From DATATV01 sp036268615 (lineage in GTDB: Bacteria; Actinomycetota; Actinomycetes; Mycobacteriales; Pseudonocardiaceae): a DNA stretch of 64,000 bases. The notes below the pieces were generated by a model. The model had not been told where the DNA came from, ran no database searches, and saw nothing but the letters and a program-made list of their open reading frames with translations. The DNA is taken from assembly GCA_036268615.1 (NCBI GenBank), contig DATATV010000155.1, positions 62,001 through 126,000 on the forward strand, read 5' to 3'. Below are positions 1-7,664 of this stretch, one piece after another; the first letter of the stretch is position 1, and each line of letters begins with the position of its first letter. The translations under genes and the position numbers were made by a program.

Positions 1-73
1 GGTGCGCATCCTGGCCGGCCGCAACGCCGACGACCTGCCGCTGCACACCAGCACCGAGATCGTCGCGGACTGA
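1..73 (+). CDS. C-terminal end of a gene cut by the window edge
   Basis: An open frame runs in from the left edge and stops at the TGA at 71-73. The last 23 residues end in LPLHTSTEIVAD. The pattern of a hydrophobic helix, a short Pro-rich link and T-E-I-V resembles the C-terminus of LacI-family regulators, but this is too little sequence to be certain. It converges with the LacI gene on the opposite strand, leaving only five bases between the two stop codons. Confidence 0.4.
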   Translation, partial: VRILAGRNADDLPLHTSTEIVAD

Positions 74-78
74 CCGGG

Positions 79-1131
79 TCAGGCGGAGTCGCGCACCACC
101 AGCGTCGGCTCGAAGATCACCGAGGTGATCTGCTGGTCCGGTTCCTCGATGTGGGCGAGCACCAGGCGGGCCATCTCGGCGGCCATGTCCTCGACCGGCT
201 GCCGGACCGTCGTCAACGGCGGCCGGCAGCCACGGGCGGCGCTGCTGTCGTCGAAGCCGACGACAGCGACGTCCTCGGGGACCCGGCGGCCGTGGTCGCG
301 CAATACGGCGACGGCGCCCTGCGCCATCAGATCGTTGGCGACGAACACCCCATCCACGTCGGGCTGTTCGGCGAGCAGTCGTTCCATCGCCTGCTCGCCA
401 CCCAGATGGGTGAAGTTGCCCTCAACGCTCACCACGAACGGCTGGCCGTGTCTGGCCATCGCGTCCCGAAATCCGATCAGCCGATCGTGCCCGGCCGGCA
501 CGTTGCGCGGGCCGGAGATGGTGGCGACCCGCTGGCAGCCCCGGGCGACCAGGTGGTCGGCGGCGAGCTTCGCGCCCTCCTGGTGGGCCACGTCGACGTA
601 GCTGACCTTCGACTGCCGGGTGGGGCGGCTGAACAGCACCGTCGGCACTTCGGCGTCGGTGAGCAGTTGGGGGAGTGGGTCGTCCGGGTGGATGGAGATG
701 AGCAGCACGCCGTCGATGTGGTCCTGGCGTAGCTGGTTGACCAGCCCGGCGCGGGTCTCGGTCGAGTCGACGAGCATCAGCACCGGGTGCACCTTGCGCT
801 TGCCGAGCACGCCCAGGATGCCGCTGACCACGCGGCCGAAGAACGGGTCGCTGAACACCGTGCCGGGGAACGGGTCGTCCGGATTGTGGCGTTCCGGTTC
901 GGAGACGACCAACGCGACCGCGCCGGTGTGCCGGGTGACCAGCGATCGAGCCGCGCGGTTGGGCACGTATCCGGTGGCCGCGATGGCCTGCTGGACGGCC
1001 TCCTGGATCTCCGGATCGACGTTGCGGACCCCGTTGACGACGCGCGACACGGTCGCCCGCGAGACGCCGGCAACCCGGGCGACGTGCTCCAGCGTGGGTG
1101 GCCGGGAGGTCGGAGACCCGCTGCTGCTCAT
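79..1131 (-). CDS. LacI family transcriptional regulator
   Basis: This is a 350-residue DNA-binding regulator of sugar-utilisation genes. An N-terminal LacI helix-turn-helix (about residues 13-60, with VARVAGVSRATVSRVVNG) is followed by the hinge-helix region and a periplasmic-binding-protein-like effector domain to the end. I place the start at the ATG at 1131. The frame stays open to 1179, but a perfect 12-bp palindrome typical of LacI operators lies at 1153-1164, just upstream of 1131, so it falls in the leader rather than in the coding region. That position suggests autorepression. The effector sugar cannot be told from the sequence. The target is not obvious, since the next gene upstream (1409) codes for a secreted protein. 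Confidence 0.93.
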   Translation of the reverse strand: MSSSGSPTSRPPTLEHVARVAGVSRATVSRVVNGVRNVDPEIQEAVQQAIAATGYVPNRAARSLVTRHTGAVALVVSEPERHNPDDPFPGTVFSDPFFGRVVSGILGVLGKRKVHPVLMLVDSTETRAGLVNQLRQDHIDGVLLISIHPDDPLPQLLTDAEVPTVLFSRPTRQSKVSYVDVAHQEGAKLAADHLVARGCQRVATISGPRNVPAGHDRLIGFRDAMARHGQPFVVSVEGNFTHLGGEQAMERLLAEQPDVDGVFVANDLMAQGAVAVLRDHGRRVPEDVAVVGFDDSSAARGCRPPLTTVRQPVEDMAAEMARLVLAHIEEPDQQITSVIFEPTLVVRDSA

Positions 1132-1152
1132 GCTTGTCTTTGTAGCACGCAC

Positions 1153-1164
1153 GAGAGCGCTCTC
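1153..1164. promoter_or_regulatory. LacI-type operator palindrome
   Basis: GAGAGCGCTCTC is a perfect 12-bp palindrome with a central CG, the usual form of LacI-family operators. It lies 22 bp before the ATG of the LacI gene, and about 245 bp before the divergent spherulin-like gene. Binding here would most simply autoregulate lacI. Confidence 0.6.
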
Positions 1165-1408
1165 CGAACCATTCGACACGCCCCGGTCGTGATTTTCGGC
1201 TCAGCCGACCCCGTCAGGTGCGGTAGTCGGGCCACCACCGGTCGGCCGAATCGCGAATTCGAATCCCACCGGACGCATTCACATACCGCGCCGGCCGGCC
1301 GGGCGGGCAGGGTCCAAAGACCGTCAAGGCAGCCGAAGAATCGTCCGATATGGACGTCATCCGCGGTCACCCGTCGGGTGCCGGACGCCACCGCCAAGGA
1401 GCCCGTAG

Positions 1409-2878
1409 ATGTCCTCAGTCAGTCCTGCCGCCCGGCGGCTCGGCGTGGCGATCGGGGTGGCCGCCCTCGGTGCGTTCACCCTGGTCGGCCTGCCGACCAC
1501 AACCCAGGCCGCCGCGCACGCCAACGCGGTGCCGGGGCTGGGCCAACACATCGCGGTTCCGGCCTACATCCCGCTGACCGATGGCGTTTCGTGGAACCAA
1601 CTGTCCAGCGGCTCGGCGCAGTTGGGCCTCGTCATCGCCAACGTGGCCAGCGGACCGGGCGGGGCGGCGGACCCCGGCTGGCAGACCGTGATCAACGCGA
1701 CGCGGGCCGGTGGGGCGACCGTGCTCGGCTACGTCGACACCGGTTACTTCGGTTTCGCCGGCGCGCAGACCGCACTCGGCCGGACGGATGCGACTTCGTG
1801 GCTGGTGCAGGCCGAGCAGGACGTCAACCGCTGGTATGCGTACTACGGCGCCTCGATGGGCGGAATCTTCTTCGATGACGCGGAGAACGTGTGCGGGCCG
1901 ACCGCGACCGGCCAGCAGTACGTGACGCTGTATCGCGAACTCAGCGACTACGTGCACACCTTCCATCCGGGTTCGGTGACCGTGCTGAACCCGGGCGTCG
2001 CCGTGCCCGAGTGTTACCAGGACGCGGCGGACGTGCTGGTCACCTACGAGGGTGCGGACAGCGGTTACCTGAGTCCGACCGGTGACCAGGTACCGCAACA
2101 ATGGCAGCTGGACGCCGATCCCGACAAGTTCTGGAACCTGATCTACGACGTTCCCCAGGACGACATCGCGGCCGTGCTCGGTCAGTCCAAACAGGACAAC
2201 GCTGGTTACGTCTACGTCACCCCCCGCACCCTCGACTCCAACCCCTGGCTCGCCGCCCCCGCCGCGGACTACTTCAGCGCCGAACTGGCGGCGACAGAGG
2301 TGACCGACCACCAGGCGCCGCCGATCCCACCGAAGCCGTACACGACGGCGGTGTCGCCCACCGAGATCCGCCTGGGCTGGACCTCGGCAGGAGCCGGACA
2401 TGCGGTCGGGTACACGATCTATGCCAACGGCACCCGGATCGGCACGGCGGACAATTTCACCCCCGCCGACACCGAGTTCGACGTGACCGGCCTACAACCC
2501 GACACCCAGTACGTGTTCACCATCCGCTCGCGCGACGAGGCCGGCGCCGCGTCAGTGTCCGGACCTGCCTTTACGGTGACCACGGAGCCGTCCTTCGGCG
2601 CTCCGCCGAGCGCGCCGAGGCCGCTCAGGGCGAGTGATCTGTCATCCGCGTCGGTCACCCTTACCTGGTCCGGATCGATGGACCATGACGAGTCCGTTGC
2701 GTACTACGACGTGTACGAAAACGGCGACCGCGAACTAACCGTCGACCCCGGCACCACGGCGGTGACGGTTGGCGGCCTGGCCCCCGGACAGACCTACACG
2801 TTCCAGGTGGGAGCCAGAGACACCACCGGCACTCTTTCACCGAGGTCCAACCTGCTGACCGTGACGACGCAGAACTGA
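1409..2878 (+). CDS. Secreted spherulation-specific family 4 protein with two FN3 domains
   Basis: This is a 489-residue exported protein. An N-terminal signal peptide ends near AQAAAHA (about residue 37). A spherulin-4 domain follows (about 45-285), with the motifs VPAYIPL, GYVDTGYFG, GIFFDDAEN and VLNPGV and a TIM-barrel-like pattern. Two fibronectin type III modules (about 300-392 and 398-488) complete it. The spherulin-4 fold resembles glycoside hydrolases of the alpha-galactosaminidase type. The Asp pair in FFDD could be catalytic, but the substrate is unknown. The start is supported by AAGGAG about 8 bp upstream of the ATG. The FN3 tail suggests binding to a polymer outside the cell. 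It appears to be a single-gene unit. Confidence 0.85.
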   Translation: MSSVSPAARRLGVAIGVAALGAFTLVGLPTTTQAAAHANAVPGLGQHIAVPAYIPLTDGVSWNQLSSGSAQLGLVIANVASGPGGAADPGWQTVINATRAGGATVLGYVDTGYFGFAGAQTALGRTDATSWLVQAEQDVNRWYAYYGASMGGIFFDDAENVCGPTATGQQYVTLYRELSDYVHTFHPGSVTVLNPGVAVPECYQDAADVLVTYEGADSGYLSPTGDQVPQQWQLDADPDKFWNLIYDVPQDDIAAVLGQSKQDNAGYVYVTPRTLDSNPWLAAPAADYFSAELAATEVTDHQAPPIPPKPYTTAVSPTEIRLGWTSAGAGHAVGYTIYANGTRIGTADNFTPADTEFDVTGLQPDTQYVFTIRSRDEAGAASVSGPAFTVTTEPSFGAPPSAPRPLRASDLSSASVTLTWSGSMDHDESVAYYDVYENGDRELTVDPGTTAVTVGGLAPGQTYTFQVGARDTTGTLSPRSNLLTVTTQN

Positions 2879-2965
2879 CGTTTGTGGTGCTGTGTCAAGG
2901 GTTGGCCCGAAGTGACAAAGGCCGCCAGGCGACGCGAAGCGCCCCTGATGCAGCACCACAAACGT
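2878..2965. repeat. 88-bp element with perfect 15-bp terminal inverted repeats
   Basis: ACGTTTGTGGTGCTG at 2878-2892 is repeated in exact inverted orientation at 2951-2965. The 58-bp interior is non-coding and has a small internal GGCG/CGCC hairpin. The left repeat begins at the last base of the spherulin stop codon. The size and ends fit a MITE or an insertion-sequence relic. The structure could equally act as a terminator for the upstream gene. No transposase is present and I see no clear target duplication. Confidence 0.6.
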
Positions 2966-3022
2966 AGGACAATCCCGTTGGCAGAGCGGTTCAGCTCGCT
3001 TCGCTTGCTCTTGGCGTGGCCA

Positions 3023-3076
3023 ATTGGTCCATCATAATCAGCCTCGATTGGCCCAGGATTATGGACCAATCGAGGC
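3023..3076. promoter_or_regulatory. Overlapping inverted repeats before the thioredoxin-fold gene
   Basis: Two overlapping inverted repeats share bases. ATTGGTCCAT at 3023-3032 pairs with 3061-3070, and GCCTCGATTGG at 3041-3051 pairs with 3066-3076. The block ends 50 bp before the start of the DsbA-like gene at 3126. This is operator-like geometry with two mutually exclusive hairpins if transcribed. No matching regulator is evident nearby. Confidence 0.45.
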
Positions 3077-3125
3077 CTACCGTAGTCCTGTCCGAGGGTG
3101 GGGAACCAGAGCAGGAGAACGTGCC

Positions 3126-3743
3126 ATGACGACCGTGGACATGTGGTTCGACCCGAAGTGTCCGTGGGCATGGATCGCCTCGCGGTGGCTGCTGGAAGTG
3201 GAGCGGGTGCGGGACGTGCGGGTCCGGTTCCAGGTGTTGAGCCTGTCGGTGCTCAACGAGGGACGCACCGGGCTCGAACCGTGGTATCGGGAGTGGCTGG
3301 ACGCGGGTTGGGGACCGGCGCGGGTCGCCAAGGCGGTCGAGCAGAAGTACGACGCGGACACCCTGCGCGACTTCTACACCGCCGTCGGCACCCGGATTCA
3401 CCTGGGCAAGCAGGCCCTCGGTCGGGACCTGTACGAGGCCGCGTTGGGCGAACTCGGGCTGCCGGTGGAACTGGCCGACGCGGCCGACACCACCGAACGG
3501 GACGAGGCGCTGCTCGCCGGCAACCATGCCGGCCTCGATCTGGTCGGCGAGGACCTGGGCACGCCGGCCATCCACGTGACGTTGCCCGACGGCCGGGTGA
3601 CGGCGTTCTTCGGTCCGGTGGTGACACCGACCCCGCGCGGCGAGGCGGCGGGTCGGTTGTGGGACGGGGTGTTGCTGGTCGCGGGCACGGAGGGATTCTT
3701 CGAACTGAAGCGGGCGCGGACCAGCGGTCCGGTGCTCGGTTGA
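3126..3743 (+). CDS. DsbA/FrnE-like thioredoxin-fold protein (mycothiol-dependent nitroreductase type)
   Basis: This 205-residue protein has a thioredoxin fold with an inserted helical domain. It resembles the actinobacterial DsbA-like family that includes the mycothiol-dependent nitroreductase Rv2466c. The active-site motif is near the N-terminus: FDPKCPWAW, with Cys12 but Ala15 where the second cysteine of a CPWC motif would be. The conserved cis-proline loop LGTPAIHV is present. A single-cysteine site argues for glutaredoxin-like (mycothiol-coupled) or purely structural chemistry rather than dithiol exchange. The start ATG at 3126 has an AGGAG about 10 bp upstream. The gene converges on the sigma factor gene. 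Confidence 0.8.
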   Translation: MTTVDMWFDPKCPWAWIASRWLLEVERVRDVRVRFQVLSLSVLNEGRTGLEPWYREWLDAGWGPARVAKAVEQKYDADTLRDFYTAVGTRIHLGKQALGRDLYEAALGELGLPVELADAADTTERDEALLAGNHAGLDLVGEDLGTPAIHVTLPDGRVTAFFGPVVTPTPRGEAAGRLWDGVLLVAGTEGFFELKRARTSGPVLG

Positions 3744-3770
3744 GGTGGATAAGCCTTCTGTACCAAGGAG

Positions 3771-4565
3771 TTACTGGCGGCGGTCGGTCGGCTCGCCGTC
3801 CAGTGCGCGGCGCAGTTTGGCCAGGCTCGTCGCGAGCAGCCGGGACACGTGCATCTGGGAGATGTTGACCCGCTCGGCGATCTGGGTCTGGGTCAGATTA
3901 CCGAAGAAGCGCAACACCACGATGGTGCGTTCGCGCTCGGCCAGCGTGGCCAGTGCGGGATACAGCGCTTCCCGGTTCTCGACGGTGAGCAGGTCCTCGT
4001 CCGGAGTACCGAGTCGGTCGGCGAACGTCGCGCCGGTCTCGTGCGACAGCTTCTCGTCCAGCGAGTCGCTGCGATAGGCGTTGCCGGCGGCGAGTCCTTC
4101 GTGGATCTCGTCGATCGGCAGGCCGAGTTCCACGGCCAGTTCGCTGGCTCGCGGGGCTCGGCCGAGTCGCTGGCCGAGCGTTGTCGCGGCCGCGCTGATC
4201 GTCGCGTTGAGTTCCTTGAGGCGCCGGGGCACCCGCACCGACCAGGTGGAATCGCGGAAGTAGCGGCGGATCTCGCCGGTGATCGTCGGCACCGCGAAGG
4301 ACAGGAAATCGGTACCGCGCTCGGGATCGAACCGATCTACCGCCTGCACCAACCCGATCGCGGCGACCTGGGTCAGGTCCTCGACGGGCTGACCTCGGTT
4401 GGCGAACCTGCGGGCGATGTGCTCGGCGACCGGCAGGTGCTCGGCCACCAGTCGCTCGCGCACGGCTGAACGTTCCGACTCGCTCAGTCCGTTGTCGGCC
4501 AATTGGTTGAACAGTGGCGCCAAATGGTCGTAGTTGGTCCTGCCGGGCTGCTCGGTCGCGGTCAT
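3771..4565 (-). CDS. sigF: SigB/SigF-type RNA polymerase sigma factor
   Basis: This 264-residue group 3 sigma-70 factor carries region 2 (DLTQVAAIGLVQAVDRFDP and FAVPTITGEIRRYFRD), region 3 (about 125-180) and a region 4 helix-turn-helix (TQTQIAERVNISQMHVSRLL). This is the layout of the general-stress and sporulation sigma factors SigB and SigF. Such factors are held inactive by an RsbW-like kinase. A gene of that type lies divergently at 4900, which is unusual, since the two genes are more often co-transcribed. The promoters found at 4797-4821 and 5765-5789 match the recognition sequence of this sigma class, so the neighbours are likely targets. No promoter of that form was found for the sigma gene itself. 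Confidence 0.93.
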   Translation of the reverse strand: MTATEQPGRTNYDHLAPLFNQLADNGLSESERSAVRERLVAEHLPVAEHIARRFANRGQPVEDLTQVAAIGLVQAVDRFDPERGTDFLSFAVPTITGEIRRYFRDSTWSVRVPRRLKELNATISAAATTLGQRLGRAPRASELAVELGLPIDEIHEGLAAGNAYRSDSLDEKLSHETGATFADRLGTPDEDLLTVENREALYPALATLAERERTIVVLRFFGNLTQTQIAERVNISQMHVSRLLATSLAKLRRALDGEPTDRRQ

Positions 4566-4796
4566 CGGATCACCGTCCTCCGTGGTCCGCGAAACACGTG
4601 TCCACGTAGAGATGGAGCCAAATACAGGATTCGGGGAGCACGCACGGAAGTGGCCGAGAATGGCCGGTGCGGAGCCGGTAAGTACCGGTCCGGTTTTTGT
4701 CCCCGTGCGGCTGTGTGGTCAACCGCGATAGCTCCACCGTACGGCATGACCACACGCGGTGGTGACAACCCACGGTTTCCTGGGTGTCGGGGTCAG

Positions 4797-4821
4797 GTTT
4801 TGACCAGCGCAACCTGGGTAT
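4797..4821 (+). promoter_or_regulatory. SigF-type promoter of the rsbW-like gene
   Basis: GTTT at 4797-4800 and GGGTAT at 4816-4821 are separated by exactly 15 bp, the consensus for SigB/SigF-class holoenzymes. It lies 79 bp before the GTG of the anti-sigma gene. The divergent intergenic stretch 4566-4899 otherwise shows no gene and no other clear signal. This would make the anti-sigma factor a target of its own sigma factor. Confidence 0.75.
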
Positions 4822-4899
4822 CCCCTGCCAGTAAGCGGGAGGTGACACCGGGTTCGACGTTTCTTCCGACCAGGTCAGACCGATTAGCGAGGTGACCGC

Positions 4900-5325
4900 G
4901 TGTCGATCGAGAACACCACGCGAGACGGTCATCGGGTAGCCGGGGCGACGGTGGTGGAAGTACGTGTGTCCACCGACCTGTCCCAACTGTTCGTGCTCCG
5001 CTCGCTGATGGCGGCCATTGCCGTGCGCGAGGACTTCGACCTCGACCAGGTGGACGACATCAAGCTCGCCGTGGACGAAATGTGTTCGGCGCTGATGCTT
5101 CGCGGACGCGAGGGTGGCCTGCTGACCTGCCGGTTCGAGTCGACCGACGGTGCGGTCGCGGTGCTCGCGTCGGTCGAGGCCGAGCAGTGCCGGCCCATCG
5201 ACCAGGACAACTTCGGCTGGCAGGTGCTCACCATCCTGGCCGACGAGGTGACGACCTGGATCACACCGGGACTCGACGCGCCGTATGAGGTGCGGGTGCG
5301 ACTGACGAAGGCGCGCAGTCGGTAG
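4900..5325 (+). CDS. RsbW-like anti-sigma factor (GHKL ATPase domain)
   Basis: This 141-residue protein is made of a single HATPase_c_2 domain, the serine-kinase anti-sigma fold that binds and blocks a SigB/SigF-type sigma factor. The N-box region reads DDIKLAVDEMCSAL, with the catalytic Glu present but Ser-Ala where many family members have Asn. ATP/Mg binding and the kinase step may therefore differ. The GTG start at 4900 follows a GAGG. Its promoter matches the consensus of the adjacent sigma factor, giving a feedback loop. No anti-anti-sigma factor gene is within the window. A strong hairpin terminator follows at 5346. Confidence 0.85.
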   Translation: MSIENTTRDGHRVAGATVVEVRVSTDLSQLFVLRSLMAAIAVREDFDLDQVDDIKLAVDEMCSALMLRGREGGLLTCRFESTDGAVAVLASVEAEQCRPIDQDNFGWQVLTILADEVTTWITPGLDAPYEVRVRLTKARSR

Positions 5326-5345
5326 CGAAAACCCAGCAGCGCCAA

Positions 5346-5381
5346 CGAAATACCGCCACCCGGAAGGGCGGCGGTATTTCG
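5346..5381. terminator. Bidirectional terminator between rsbW-like gene and whiB
   Basis: A perfect 12-bp stem CGAAATACCGCC (5346-5357) pairs with 5370-5381 around a 12-nt loop. It sits between two convergent genes, 20 bp after one stop and 36 bp after the other, and its AAAT/ATTT ends give short U runs in both directions. Confidence 0.75.
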
Positions 5382-5416
5382 TGTGTTCGTCGGGCGCGTG
5401 GCCGGCGGTGATCCGG

Positions 5417-5719
5417 CTACGCGCGGGCGAGGGTCTCGGTGGTCCGCTTGCGGGCCAGTTCCGCGGTGCGTTCCGCGGCGGTCATACCACCCCAGATGCC
5501 ATAGGGTTCGCGCACCGTCAGCGCATGCTGACGGCACTCGGCGAGTACCGGGCAGCTGCGGCAGATCGCCTTCGCCCGCTCGTCGCGCCGCGCTCGCGCC
5601 AGGCCTCGCTCCTGGTCGGGATTGAAGAAGTCCGCATCGTCCAGATCTCGGCACTTGGCCCGCATCTGCCAGTCCCAGGTTTCTGTGACAGGAGTGGGCA
5701 ACAGGCGAACATCGGTCAC
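5417..5719 (-). CDS. WhiB family iron-sulfur transcriptional regulator
   Basis: This 100-residue Wbl protein holds a 4Fe-4S cluster through four cysteines (Cys23, Cys53, Cys56, Cys62). It has the conserved turn GIWGG (74-78) and a basic C-terminal tail (AELARKRTTE) for DNA contact. Wbl proteins sense NO or redox state and usually act together with a sigma factor. The length and tail fit the WhiB1/WhmE-like group. Its own promoter region contains a SigF-type sequence (5765-5789), so the neighbouring sigma factor probably drives it, linking it to the stress module. The start ATG at 5719 is preceded by GGAGGCGAG. Confidence 0.93.
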   Translation of the reverse strand: MTDVRLLPTPVTETWDWQMRAKCRDLDDADFFNPDQERGLARARRDERAKAICRSCPVLAECRQHALTVREPYGIWGGMTAAERTAELARKRTTETLARA

Positions 5720-5764
5720 GTCACTCGCCTCCGTTTCGGGTTGATCACCGCCGACGACGCGGGA

Positions 5765-5789
5765 GTACCCGTCCTCCGGATCGCCAAAC
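5765..5789 (-). promoter_or_regulatory. SigF-type promoter of whiB
   Basis: Read on the minus strand, GTTT (5789-5786) is followed after exactly 15 bp by GGGTAC (5770-5765). This is the same GTTT-N15-GGGTA form as the promoter at 4797. The -10 element lies about 46 bp before the whiB start. The match is to the known SigB/SigF consensus; use by the adjacent sigma factor is inferred. Confidence 0.65.
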
Positions 5790-5880
5790 CCGCCCGCCCG
5801 CCCGCCCGGATCACGTTGGGGTGAACGGTTAACCGGGACCTGGGCGAGTGAACCAGCCGCGCCCTGGGTACCTGGAGTGC

Positions 5881-6576
5881 ATGGGTTACTACACGGCGAA
5901 CAGGGAGAACGAGTCCGACGAGCTGGTCCGGGCCAACGGCCCGGTCATCGTGCGCAAAGGCCCGTTGGACGGACCGACCGTGCTGGTACTGGACCCGGCC
6001 GGTGACGCGAAACACTACGGACTGCCGGCAACCTGGCGAGCTTTCGCCGAACACCTGAACGTCGTCTGGTGGCGGCTGCTCGCCGCCAGCCGGGACGGGC
6101 TGACCGTCGAGTCGGTGCTCGCCGGGCTCGGGCACAACGGCGAGACGCTGGACGTGGTCAGCCACGGTTCGGCCGCCGAACTGGGGCTGCTGCTCGCGGC
6201 CGAGTATCCGGAGCTGGTCCGGTCGGTGGTGCTGGTCGATCCGGAGGACCCGACCGCGGCCGCCGGGTCGGGTTCCGCCGCCCCGGCCACGGACCTGGAG
6301 ATGACGGTGCAGTGGTGTGACCGGCGGTTCGGCGTGCTGACCGACCGGCTGGCCGAGCAGGGCACACCGGTGGAGATCATCGCCGACGACTCGACCGACG
6401 ACGACCTGCCGCCGCTGCCGATCGGGCACCCGGAGGTGGTGGCCACGGTGGTGCGGGCACTGGTCGACGTGACCGCCGGGCAGTCGCGGCAGTGGGCGCA
6501 GTCTGCGGAGACGGCACCCTCGGCCGCGCTCGGCGAAGCCTGGACCGCGGCCTGGGAGCTCGCGCAGGTCGCGTAG
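5881..6576 (+). CDS. Alpha/beta hydrolase-like protein of unknown function
   Basis: This protein of about 231 residues has an alpha/beta hydrolase-like core: VLVLDPAG after the first strand, a nucleophile-elbow-like VVSHGSAAELGLLLA and SVVLVDPE on the next strand. The elbow reads S-H-G-S-A rather than the strict G-x-S-x-G, and I see no convincing catalytic histidine near the C-terminus, so it may be inactive or non-catalytic. I start at the ATG at 5881 (TGGAG upstream). A GTG at 5848 in the same frame has no ribosome binding site. Its promoter region faces that of whiB, and a terminator follows at 6585. Confidence 0.55.
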   Translation: MGYYTANRENESDELVRANGPVIVRKGPLDGPTVLVLDPAGDAKHYGLPATWRAFAEHLNVVWWRLLAASRDGLTVESVLAGLGHNGETLDVVSHGSAAELGLLLAAEYPELVRSVVLVDPEDPTAAAGSGSAAPATDLEMTVQWCDRRFGVLTDRLAEQGTPVEIIADDSTDDDLPPLPIGHPEVVATVVRALVDVTAGQSRQWAQSAETAPSAALGEAWTAAWELAQVA

Positions 6577-6584
6577 CTGACCGA

Positions 6585-6618
6585 AGACGGCGGACCAGGG
6601 CTACCCGGTCCGCCGTCT
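6585..6618. terminator. Terminator between convergent genes
   Basis: A 12-bp stem, GACGGCGGACC with one extra A-T pair (6585-6596), pairs with 6607-6618 around a 10-nt loop. It lies between the stop at 6576 and the convergent SDR stop at 6644. Confidence 0.65.
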
Positions 6619-6643
6619 CCGCTGGTCAGGCTGGTCGAACTGG

Positions 6644-7477
6644 TCAGTTGACCTTGCCGTGGGCGGCGATCGAGACCGGCTCCCACTGCTTCCAGGTGGC
6701 CAGCCGGGACTCATAGTCCTTGGTCGCGAGGGCCAGCGGGCCGTCGCCGAAGAAGATCCGCAGCGGCGGGTTGGCCGAGTCGACCAGCTTCAGCACGGCC
6801 TCGCGGGTGGCGACCGGGTCACCGGGGCTGGACTGCCGGGCGGCCCGGGCCTTCTGCATCTGCTCGTGCACCCCGGCGTAGTCGGGCAGCCGGGTGGCGC
6901 GCCTGGCCGACGGGCCGGCCCAGTCGGTGGAGTAGCCGGCCGGCTCGATCAGGGTGACCTTGATCCCGAAGCCGGCCACCTCCTGGGCGAGCGACTGGCT
7001 GATGCCTTCCAGCGCCCACTTCGACGCGTGGTACATGCCGATGCCGGGGAACGCGGAGATCCCACCGATCGAGGACACCTGCAGGATGTGGCCGCCGCCC
7101 TGGGCGCGCAGGAACGGCAGCGCGGCCTGGGTGACCCAGAGCGCACCGAACAGGTTGGTCTCGATCTGCGCGCGGGCGTCCTGCTCGCTCAGCTCCTCGA
7201 CCATGCCGAACTGGCCGTAGCCGGCGTTGTTCACCACGATGTCCAGGCCGCCGAACCGGGTGTGCGCCTGCTCGACGGCGGCGTACACGGCCACGCGGTC
7301 GGTGACGTCCAGTTCGATCGGGAGCAGCGCGTCGCCGTGCTTGGTGACCAGGTCGTCCAGGGTCGCGGTGTCCCGCGCGGTGGCGGCGACCCGGTCACCG
7401 CGTTCGAGCGCCGCGATCGTCCACTCCCGGCCGAAGCCGCGGGACGTGCCGGTGATGAACCAGGTTTTCGGGGGCAT
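6644..7477 (-). CDS. Short-chain dehydrogenase/reductase
   Basis: This 277-residue classical SDR carries the cofactor motif TGTSRGFG (residues 10-17), NNAG for the active site, the catalytic Ser in VSSIGG and the YHASK dyad. An arginine after the second strand (TARD) favours NADP(H). The C-terminal ESRLATWKQWEP is typical of the actinobacterial SDRs often labelled oxidoreductase or short-chain reductase. The substrate is unknown. It stands alone, convergent with the hydrolase-like gene and divergent from a small membrane protein gene, so context gives no pathway. The ATG at 7477 has GGAGATCC upstream on its strand. Confidence 0.88.
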   Translation of the reverse strand: MPPKTWFITGTSRGFGREWTIAALERGDRVAATARDTATLDDLVTKHGDALLPIELDVTDRVAVYAAVEQAHTRFGGLDIVVNNAGYGQFGMVEELSEQDARAQIETNLFGALWVTQAALPFLRAQGGGHILQVSSIGGISAFPGIGMYHASKWALEGISQSLAQEVAGFGIKVTLIEPAGYSTDWAGPSARRATRLPDYAGVHEQMQKARAARQSSPGDPVATREAVLKLVDSANPPLRIFFGDGPLALATKDYESRLATWKQWEPVSIAAHGKVN

Positions 7478-7664
7478 GCTTGGATCTCCTCGAAAGAGTC
7501 AGGGGGATTCGTCCACTACGGGGCGATGTGTCCTGGGCGCGGGTCGGCTTCGCCGCCGCGGCAAGCATTTCGGGCGCCGCCATCGGTACGCTACCTCGGT
7601 GTCTCGGGGCTCGCAGCGGCACCGCTGGCGTTTGACCCGGCCGGGTCGGTGGTAGTCGTCGGGT

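Noticed and set aside
79..1179. LacI start at 1179
   Set aside because: The extra 16 residues would run over a perfect LacI-type palindrome. The ATG at 1131 leaves that operator in the leader.
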